Shown piece after piece: positions 54,251-64,000 of a stretch of DNA of 64,000 nucleotides; within the stretch, counting starts at the first letter, position 1, and every line of letters begins with the position of its first letter. The notes beneath the pieces are model-generated. The model was given only the letters and a program-made list of their open reading frames with translations. It had not been told where the DNA came from and did not search any database. The position numbers and the translations under genes are program-made. Location: the NCBI RefSeq assembly GCF_001522545.3, contig NC_031774.1:50063363-50127362 (forward strand), in the 5' to 3' direction. This stretch comes from Parus major (lineage: Eukaryota > Chordata > Aves > Passeriformes > Paridae).

Positions 54251-57200
54251 CTTGATAAAAACATGTTGTTGAGACAGAAATTTCTGATTATCTGCAGGAA
54301 TTGGAATGCAAATATCAATATTCCATATGATGCATCTCATCAGAGAAAATGCACAAGCCTGAGGGGCAACTTATGGTTCCAATAAGATCTGTAATACCCT
54401 TTGGATAACTCTTCACCCTTCATTTTGTGACTGAGAGACAAAATTTTATATTTTTTTTCTCCAAAAACAAACTTGCACTAAATTAAAAAAAGAGGAAAAG
54501 GAACTAGTTTTTAATTTTTCTTTTGCTGAAGGCAATTGCCTCAAATCTGTTCTTTGATATTGGAAATTGATTTTCGATCCTTGGATTTTGGACAGTTGTT
54601 ATTTATCCACACAAGGCATACACCCTGAGGAAATGTTGCTTCCTTAAACAGCAGATTGAATCAAATGTTTTTGCTGACATATTTTTCCCTGTGACAACTG
54701 ACACTGCAGTTGCCACATATTTCAGTGGTTTAGCACAGAGACATTTGAAGAGAAGGAGAGAAATGCTTCTAAGAAAGTAATGTGAGAATGCTGTTGCTGG
54801 AAATGAAGATAAGCATGTACTATTCTCATAGTGGCTATGTTGAAATATTTCTACTGAAGAGGAAAATAGATAGAGACTCTTTGTTAGAGGTGGTGGAGTC
54901 AGGTTTGGCCGGATTTTAAGGGGGAAAAATTCTGATGTTTGGGCATATAATTTTATCACAAATATAAATATGAAAGGAGATTTATTCCAGGATATTCACT
55001 GGATTGGAAGGGCTCCACTGTCTATGTTAGGAGGTAATTTCCAGTCACAGTTAAATCAGTGTAAATTGTCTGTGGTGTGTGTATTTAGTGCCTAAAACAG
55101 GGGAAGTCTTCCTGTCTGTGGAGGAGCATTCTTTTCTTCTTTCCTGTTGAACTGTAAACCCTACAGAGCACCAGTCTCACTGGTGCCAAAGGCTTGGATC
55201 ACAGCCTTTGTGAACCTACCTGAGGTCTGCAGTGTAATTCATTTCCAAGCCCAAGGAATTTCCTCTCTATGCCCTTGCTCTAGGCATGATAACCTATTGT
55301 TGCATTTTTATCTATGTCTCTCTCATCTCCAAAACATGTTTATCATTTTCTCCCTTTTTTTAACACTCTCTCAACTCCAAAACATGTTTAGCCACCCTCT
55401 GTTTTTTAACCAACCTTGTGGTAATATTTGCAAACAAGAAGTGTCTGCTGTTGTTTAATGAGGATCCAGACACACTTTTCAGAAATTAAAGTAGCTATCA
55501 AGACATGGAAATTGATGTCAAGCTTTAAAATGAAAATAAACTTGAGTACAGATGGCTTCTTTAAATAACAAAATTTCTGATAATTTTTAAATCCACCTAT
55601 GGGCATTCATTAGAGCAAGCTATTCTCAGTGTCATTCTAGTGTTTTCTAAGCCTTAGTGTGAAGTCTATAAAGATTTGAAGCATTTCAGCTGAACTTTCA
55701 TGGGAAGTAGCTGCTGCTCACTTCTTCCTACCTGCAGTGCTTTTTCATAGGGGTGGATGCTTGGTTTCAGTATCCTGGTGTCTCCCAGAGATGCTCATTA
55801 CCTCTGTCCCTGTCCATATTTTCAGCTACAGGACAGCGTGGATATCCGAATTCCCTCTTGCCTTTTCTTGTGCAACAAGGCCAAATGGATAAAATTGCTG
55901 TTCTTGTTATTTCTGCTGTTCATAAGGTAGATACAGGACATGGGGGCTTCTTCCTATGATCCTTTTAATCCTTGTGGTGTAAAGCCTCAGACTAACTTCC
56001 CATGGCAGGGAAGGAGATAGGGGAAAAAAACAGGGTGAAAGGAAATTAATTAAAGGAGGAAAAGCCAGGTAAAAATTTAGGGAGATTATTGAAACTTTTT
56101 TTTTTTTTTCAGACTGGAGGAGGGTTTTATATCAAAAAGCTTGTTCTTTCTTCTGACTGTAAGAATTGTTATAATAAAAGAAGTATTCCTACCAGCTTTG
56201 CTCTCCACAGATTGTCTTTGCTTCATGAGACAGCACTTTTTGATGCCATTTTTTCTAGTTAGCACCGTTCTGCCCAGCCATCACAGCTTAGCTGATGTTT
56301 GGCAAGGGGCTGTTTCTCATAAAGTGACATTAAAATGGAAGTAACAGATAAGACTCTTTTTGACATGCATTGCAAATTACTTGAGATCAAAGTCACATTC
56401 TTGTTTTAATTGGGAAATGGAAATCTAAGAACCACATTTCAAAAATGAAGAAAAATTCATTTTACACGGATCAGATTTTCACAAGAGCATGTATCAGCTC
56501 TGATTATTCCAGGGAGGAGGACCAGCTGGATGCTATTTATGTAGAAAATTTGCCTTTGTCTTTACAGGCTCACATAAATGTGGAGTATTTGAATTGTTTG
56601 AAAGTTTCAGTTTGTTTTTCAGTGATGAAGAGTGTGGAAAATGTGATTCTAAGCTTGTCTGTGTGTATTGCAGAATGGGGGAAGCAGGCATTTTGGCCCT
56701 GACGCTGTGCTGTAATGGTGCACAGTAACTGCTTCTGTTATTGTACTGGGACAATTTTGTTGCAAGAGAAACAGCAAAGGATTTAGGAGCCCAAAGTGCT
56801 AGCAATATGAAGGAAGGGGAAAAACCCACCACTGCTATTGGGAAAGGATCAATCTCAAAGCTTGAGAATGACACTTCAAAGTCTGTATTGGCTTGTTAGG
56901 CAAGATTCATAGTACTAATAAGAGGCAATGCACTCATGTCAGTAGCTCCCCTATGGTAATTTTTAACTACTCCATATAACCAGTGGTATTTTCAAAGCTC
57001 ACTCAGCACAAGCTCATTAAACACAGATAGGCATTTATTTAAACTATTTATTAAGTTCAGTGTGAAAAGGAGAAGAAAGGAAGCGTGTTATTAAAGAAGA
57101 AGGTGAAAATTAAGTACCCACAGGGTACAGCCCATGAAAGGTATCTCAGTAATTTGACATGACAACGATGTCTGATTTATTGTGGAAAATCCTGACATTG

Positions 57201-60200
57201 CTGACCAAGATGTAACAATATCCTGGTTTTGAAGGTCGAAGTAAGAGAAAAATCAATCCTGAAATACAATGTGATTTCCTAGCATCAAGACTTAGGAAGT
57301 GGAGGGGCTTGTTCAGAGGGCACGCAGTGCACTTGGCATCACCTCAGCTCCCACTGCAGTTCTGCTCCTTTCAGATACAATTTTCCCTCCCCAGAAAGGG
57401 TCACATCTGTGCCTGCAAGTGCACAAGCACTGGGTGTGGGTGTGAGCTCAGTCCCTGCAGCTTCCCACGTTCCTTCTGAGCTCCAGCCACACTTGTGAGC
57501 TCTGGGTCTGCATCAGGATAACCTTGACTGCCAAATACTGGGGATTTCAGCTGGCTGCTCTTGTGTGTGTGGGTGAGGGGAAAGCAAGGGGTCAGACGTG
57601 GACTGGTTTTCCCTGTAGATGCAGAATTTGGCTCTTGAGGTCTGGAATGTGTTTTCCTTTGCTTTTTTGGTTTATTCTGTCTGAAGTATCTGAGGTTGGT
57701 CTGTCTGGACTGGTGATGCTGAGGATGAGAGCCTTGGTGTCACACACAGGGACTGACACCTTTGGGGTCCCACCAAACTCTGAGAGCCTGCTACTTCTTG
57801 GGGCTTTACCCCATCACCTTTCTCCACTATGTGTTGTGAGCCAAGTACAGCACTCAGCTGGCCATGCTTCACCAAATTAAAGTTTCTGGTGCTTTCTCAG
57901 AATTTCTGAGGTTTTCAAATCTTTATGGTCAGATTTCATGCTTGTAAATTACACGTATTTAAATTAAAACAACTAATTTATAAAATCTGATGCATCTTTT
58001 AGTTGTTTCTCTGTACTCCAAAAGGATGATACAAAGCCTTTTGGTGGGTACCATGAATAGGAAGTTGAATTTTAAGAATGCATTTTGAGATATATCCTGA
58101 TTTATATTGAGTCCATTTGGGAGAGGAGCTGTTGAGAAAAGCCAATGCAAGGGAAGCAAAAGCATGCCATCATGTTGCTACACAGGAAAAATGCACTGTA
58201 CTGCAGATTTGCACTTGTGGTTTAAGGTGATGACGAGCAGAAAGCATATTTCCAGGGCTTTCTTTGTGAGCAGATTACTTAAACCCAGATTCCTTCAGAT
58301 GTCTGAGCTCAGTCATGGAAGCATTAAGAACAAGAGTCAGAAACTTGACTAAGACTGCTCACTGAAACCTTTATTAAACTTTAAAGAAGGCAATGAAGCA
58401 AGGATTAGATGTAGCTGGGTGTGGAAAATAGCTGTGGAGACAGGTGTTGCTTGTCAGTTTGAGTTTTACTTTGATGTTCAAGCAAGCCAAGGCAAGTGGG
58501 GACAGAGCTGGTGGGCAAGCGAGGCAGTGTGGGTGCACTGAGTTAGCTGGAATTGCACCTCTCACTGCAGTCCCCAGAAATGTGCATCAGGGGAAGCCAG
58601 CCATCCAGGAAATTGGGCTGGAGGAGTCATCTGGGCTTCCTTAGTTTGTGTCCAGCAGGCAGACTCTAGTCTGAAGTCCAAAATCACTGTAAATTCAAAG
58701 GGGATCAAGTTTGATAGTGGCAGCTGTGACATGGAGCTGAGGGTTTGTCTTTAATGCTGGGATTTAATGCAGGTGCTGCCAGACATGGTACCTGTGTGCC
58801 CATGGACATGGGGGACTGTCCCCAGACCAGTTATTAAGGGCAGAGAAACTGAGGTACAGAGTGTCCTAAATCCTGGGAGTGGCACTGATGAGTGAGATCC
58901 AAGCCCGTCTCTTTGGGCCTCTCTTGTCCAAGGATGTCTTCCCACTGAAACATGACTGTAAGTGTCTATATTTACATAAAAAAATTAGATATTTTTATGT
59001 GTGTTTTTACATTGTTCTGTAAATGAAAGTTTGTATTATGTGAGGACTTTCCTTGAACTTTCCCTGCTGGGGTTGTGAGAATAGTGCATGGAGCCAATGA
59101 CACTTTGTTTTGATTTCTAGCCCAAGTTACTGTCTACAGTGATTCAAGTGTGGCTTCTAGACAGGACTTATTTGTATCTGACCACTAGATTTGGGAAAAG
59201 GCTACATGTTTATTTACACTACTGCAATTCAAATCTATTTATCTGCTACACTTAATGACAGAATGTGTGGGCTTTTATATACATGGAGAGATCTATTTAT
59301 ATATAGACATATTTAGGCAGAAAGCAAAGAATGATTTTTTTTTTCATTAGTACATGATTTTAACAGGCAACAGGAACAGGGAATTTGGTGATAAACCTGC
59401 AAAGTGTCAGATCAGAAGATACAAATCCCAGAGAAATAGGCATGGGAACATGACTGAGAAGGAGTGTTCAGAGAAAAGCACATGAAAATTAGTATCAGCT
59501 ACTTTAAAGGTAAATATCAGAAAAATGCTGTCTTTGTAATGGTAATCATAATTGTGTTCATATAACAGTTAATGGTATCACTGTTTTGATGAGGAGCATA
59601 GAAATCCCAGAACACTTTAAAGATGTTCATCGAGTAACTCAGTGTTCTGGCAAAGTTGTTAAAATTATCCCTACTTTGCTGTTAGTAGGAAAAGTAAGGT
59701 TAAATAAAATGCCAAAGGTCAGATTCCAGATTAGATGTAGTGCTGGGAATAGGGAACAGGCTCAGACTCTTTCAACCCATGGATTTAATTCAAATGTTTG
59801 AAATGGAAGGACCTTGCCATGTTGGGAATTCACATTTGAGATCGCTCTTCAGAAAGCTGGTTGTCTTCTACTTCTGTCTTTTTTCTGCAGTGGAAATTAG
59901 TCCCACTTTCAGCCATGAGAGGATTAGTAGTGCTGTGGATGCAGTTGTGCAGATGTCTGGGATGAGCTTCATTTCTCCTAACTCTGAATGTCTACATCCG
60001 TCCTGGTCCCTGTAGGCTCCTTGTGTAATCAATGGAGAGAAAAAACTGCTGCTAACGTGATTCATCTGACCTGTTTTAGCCACCTACTTTAGGAGTAGAT
60101 GAAGCATGCTCTAGAAACAATTTTATTTCTTCTGATTTTAAGGAAGTCCAAATGAAGAACTGACACTTAGAGGTTGTCTGGACTGGACAAGGTAAAGCAG

Positions 60201-63200
60201 AACTCAGAAGAGTGTAAGCAGCTGTAATATTTTGTCTGCCTCATACTGTGGCTTACAGGAGTTTATCTTTTTCATACTGGCGTTTTGCATGTGTCACTTT
60301 TCATTTTATCTTCTTTATTTCAGCTTCTGGCCTGTATTTTAATGTCTGTTAGATTTAACTACAGTTTCAGAGTGCAATCATGGGAATGACCTAGGTACTG
60401 TCTCATTGACTGGGGTGATACCACAGCTTTGGATTCTGTATATTGCTTGAATGCATATCTTTATTGCAGGAAATGAAGTAAATAAACTCCCTTGTAAAAC
60501 ATGATGTTAGTCAAGACAGAACTTGACTTCTGATTGGGGTACAAGCACCTCTTCCAATCATCTTCTGCCCTCTTAGGGAGCATTTTAGGGATTCTGTTCA
60601 TTGTTATCCTGATTCTTACCACATCCCCTGGGATGTTCTTTTTCTTTTGGTTTACTTTAAATTCTCCTTGAAATATATTTGAAATGCAGTGCCTGTGATG
60701 CTTACACAGCCATCTGAAGACCACTTCTACAGGGGTACCCAAAGCACTACTGCATCAGTTCTCTTAGGTTAATGTGCTCCTCTGTATCCATACAGGCTGT
60801 TTATAAAATCTCTCTCTGTGTTAAGTTGATGTGCCCTTGTGATTTTGATGTGCTTTGGCTCAATTACATATGTGTTTGCACCCAAACCACTGAAATTCTG
60901 TGCTGTCATGAAACTTTCCAAAGGAAAGATGTATTTAAAAGTCCAAAGAGCTACCTGTTCCTGGATAGTAAAACCCATCCAGATGAGGAAAACTTCCTGA
61001 ATAGTTGAATAGCTTGCTTCATGTTCTAGCTGTCTGCCTTTTGGGATGCTGGAGAAGTTGTGGAGAGAATTGCACGGGATTTCAAAAGGTTCCTGTTGTA
61101 TTAAACACCTGAAACACAGAAGTGGATATGTCAAAGTGTATCTGAGCATTTCCTGGTCTGTGACTTACAGTGACAATATGTAACTTTTGTCATCTCATTT
61201 GGGTGTTACTATCTTTATGCTTTGAATCAATTAGTTAATGAAGCTGGGAAAGCTGACATTTGCCTGAAACCACTTGTTTTTATGAAGTGCTTTGCTTTAA
61301 ATGTCATCATAGACCAGCCTGGTGTCACTGGTGCAGTAGTTTGCAAACACTAAAAAGGAAACTCCCTTCAAGAAATAATCCCTGTGCTCCTGTTTACATG
61401 ATCTTGTCAAAGTCTCAAACCATTGTGCTTTTTGTAGAGCAGCTGGGGGTGTTCTCGATGCAGTACTACTTCATTCCTGCACTGGATCTGGCTTATAATT
61501 CATTAACCACTGAAATAACAAGGAATAAGGATGGACCTTAAACATGGTTCATGCTTTCTGAAAACTTGGGCAGATGTGCCCATTGTGTCCAGTCTACATT
61601 TTGAATTCTTTGCACAAGGATAACTGATAACTTTTGTTTTAAAAGCTGAGCTCTGGGACAAGAAATCCGATATCCCTTCTTACACCCGACTAAGCTTTTG
61701 CATCTCACTACTCTGAGAGATACTGCTGTGCACTGAAAATTGCACAGGAATACCCTGGGCCAATAGTTATTCCAACCAAGCCTATGCTGAACTAAAGGCT
61801 AAAATTATCTAAATGTCCCAAGAGCTGATCTCTTCTTCCCCAGTATTGCCAGCTGCAGAGTGACTGAACCTGTGTGTTTCCTGGGGCATGTTTCCAAATG
61901 TCTTAGCAAATATTAAATAGATGAATATGTAAATAATGTTAAATCTTCCTGGGCTAACATCTTTATCACAACTGTAAGGTGGCAGTTGCTTTAGTAAGAG
62001 AGGTTGGGGTTTTAGTGTTTTGTTTAATTTGGAAGTGAATTGATAGTTCTCTTCTTGCCAACTGTGGCACATGAGACAATGAACTTCACAGTGAAATCTG
62101 ACTATAATAAAACACATAATCTGTTTCACTTAGTTTTAAAGAAGGCAGTTGTTTAAAGCAGCTGGTGAAGCACACAGATGTTCTGGTTGAGGACAATCCA
62201 ATATTGAAATGGCATAATGTGGCAACAAACTAGCATTTTAAAATGAATGGCTGACAAAAGAAATATTTAGTCAAGCACCCTACCCTTAATTATAGTGGCT
62301 GATATTTTTCATCTGGAAGCATGTGTTCAAAAGGTGCTTAACAACCGAGCCTTCTTTCTGACAAAAATGCTGTGTTGCAGTTCCTTAAGACAGAAAAGAT
62401 GCATTCACTGGCTTTCTGGACTCAGTTCTGCTCTGTGAGTTTGCTGCCTGAGCCTGCAAGTGAAATGACAGTGGCTGTGCAAAGAGGCTTCATTCATCTA
62501 CAGACATAAGTGTTGTGAAGTCATATAAGAAAAGCAAGCCGAAGGTAACACGCTTGTGTCGGGGTCCTGCTCCTCTGCGGGGACCAGCAGACTTGGATTT
62601 TTAAGCTGGGATGGAGACCAGCTGCCTCAGTGAGTTTCCTTGTGGAGACAGCTTTTGATCATAATATTTTAGTCATCTTCATGAATGCCTGCCCAGTGAA
62701 GCATGGAAGTGTTGGGCTTTCTCTCCCCGCTGCAGAAGAGGAGGTCAACTTATGCAATTTCCTTGCACTTCATTTCTTTGAATTTGCACAGCTGCCCTCT
62801 CAGGACTGCAAAGTCCCTGGCCCTAGGGCCTGCCAGTTTTGGAAGCTTCTAAATGTCAGGTCTAATCTCAAGTTTTAATTTTTAAAAATACAAAGTTCCT
62901 TGACTTTTTGCTTGCAGAGAAAATTGAGCTATTCCCAGTCAGTCAAATCTTGGTGCCATTATATTTCTGGGTGTAAGGTGGGAGAGAGAATGAGATGTGA
63001 CTATTTCATTTTCCTGCAATAAAATGAGGCATGATGCCTTCAATTACACCAATTAAATCAGTTAAATAGTGACTTTCCTCACTATCACAAGGCCTCTGCT
63101 TTACACAGGCCTGTTCTCTAGTGCAGTCTCCAGCATCAGAAGCTCTTCATAGCCCACCCTGGCCATGCAAAGACCAGGGCAGTTCTGTATTGCCTGGTTC

Positions 63201-64000
63201 CTGAGGTGGGAGCTTCGCACAGAGGACACCCAAGAGCCTGAGGGGAGAGGGAGGACTGCAGTAGCTAAATCTATGGGAGTAAAACAAGAAACTGTGGCTA
63301 TTTTCTCATTTCCTCTCCTGGCTGCCCAATCTGAAGCCATTACTGGAATAAAGCTGCAGGAGTCTAGCCAGGAATAGAAGGTAGGTAGGTAAGTGATATC
63401 AAAAGTTTAGTCTATGACTGAAAGCACAAAGTACTCAGCCATCTTCCATAGCTTCCAAGACATCCTCCCTTGGTGCAGATCATTTTATATCCTTCCCTGA
63501 GCTGCTCCAGCTGCCAGTTCACCAGTTTTAGCCCCAGGGCTAATTTCTGCCTACCTTCCGTGCCCATCAGCTATCTATTATTGACTTAAAGTGTTAGTCA
63601 GACCTTCTGCAGCTGTCAGTGGGGCTGGCAGTGGTTGCCTGTGTCTCAGTAGGCTGTTGTCTGATGCTTCCTGGCAGCAGGGGTGGTGCAGAGACTGTGA
63701 AGCTCATCTGGTCAGATAGCTCTCAACCGCTGAACTTAGTGTCTGTGTTGGCATCATCCCAGTTTATTACTGCCATGATAATTTTGACTGAGTTGTACAC
63801 ACAGAACTTGAAGTCACACTCTTGTTTGCAGGAGAGGTGCAGTGTTTGTCCTTCTGCCCTCCTTGTCAATGAGACAATTTGTCTTCTCTATAGTGATGTG
63901 CGTCACCCAGTGTTGTTTTGATTAACTGCTTACATTTTCTAGAAGTCATCATCACAGGGACCCCCTGTGTCTCAGAGCATTGTAACCCTGCTTGCATGGT
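54251..64000. other. Intergenic or intronic DNA to the end of the window
   Basis: Nearly 10 kb without a supportable gene, RNA or known repeat. It has a 25-bp direct repeat at 55318-55390 and a T14-CAG tract at 56096-56112. Open frames are short and lack protein features. Confidence 0.6.
55318..55390. repeat. Imperfect tandem duplication, 48-bp period
   Basis: The 25-base string starting ctctctca and ending catgttta occurs at 55318-55342 and 55366-55390 with one difference. Confidence 0.8.

Noticed and set aside
13816..64000. EVL coding exons, expected from remembered gene order
   Set aside because: I looked for the start of the EVH1 domain (SEQSICQARASVMVYDD-like codons) on the plus strand and did not see it. 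Only candidate promoters remain.
13816..64000. A miR-342-like hairpin, known from an EVL intron in mammals
   Set aside because: No match to the mature sequence as I remember it was seen.
1..64000. tRNA, rRNA, CRISPR arrays, operons or bacterial promoters
   Set aside because: None was seen, and the window is vertebrate nuclear DNA.

Overview
The window looks like a stretch of bird chromosome, most likely from a songbird or a close relative. The reasons are widely spaced small exons with GT-AG introns, CpG-poor AT-rich DNA between them, several CR1 LINE fragments with the avian CR1 3' end, and a short solo LTR. There is no prokaryotic, plasmid or phage content.

Region 1 (1 to about 13,815, + strand) holds the 3' half of one gene that I recognise: EML1, echinoderm microtubule-associated protein-like 1. 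Ten exons at 894-1048, 2335-2460, 2723-2854, 4153-4220, 5738-5826, 6347-6444, 6566-6653, 6837-6932, 11843-11973 and 12261-12386 splice in a continuous frame. They encode the last 368 residues, which carry WD-type beta-propeller blades, and end in the EML1-type C-terminus. A 3'UTR of about 1.4 kb follows, with three AATAAA signals and a Pumilio-type site. The largest intron (6933-11842) carries a 277-bp solo LTR in antisense orientation.

Region 2 (13.8-22.8 kb) is gene-free AT-rich DNA with one small CpG cluster near 18.4 kb and a (TCC)n tract. Region 3 (22.86-24.56 kb) is a GC- and CpG-rich block that contains a 972-bp assembly gap, with a different GC-rich minisatellite on each side. It is a good candidate for an unsequenced CpG-island promoter. 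From remembered vertebrate gene order, EVL lies downstream of EML1 on the same strand, so this could be an EVL 5' end, but I see no EVL coding exon anywhere in the window.

Region 4 (24.6-46.9 kb) holds no recognised gene. It has CR1 fragments near 30.5, 40.9 and 42.9 kb, several AT-rich blocks that could be conserved regulatory DNA, and one unexplained protein-like open stretch on the minus strand (29,587-29,832). Region 5 (46.9-47.45 kb) is a second CpG-rich block with two RFX/X-box-like sites, probably a promoter, followed by an AT-rich enhancer-like stretch (47.8-48.5 kb). Region 6 (51.9-54.3 kb) is a cluster of three CR1 copies in mixed orientation. The rest, to 64 kb, shows no gene that I can support.

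Most open reading frames here are chance products of non-coding DNA. I found no new multi-gene system. The points most worth checking are the gap-spanning CpG island, the X-box promoter, the antisense solo LTR, and the 29.6-kb protein-like ORF.
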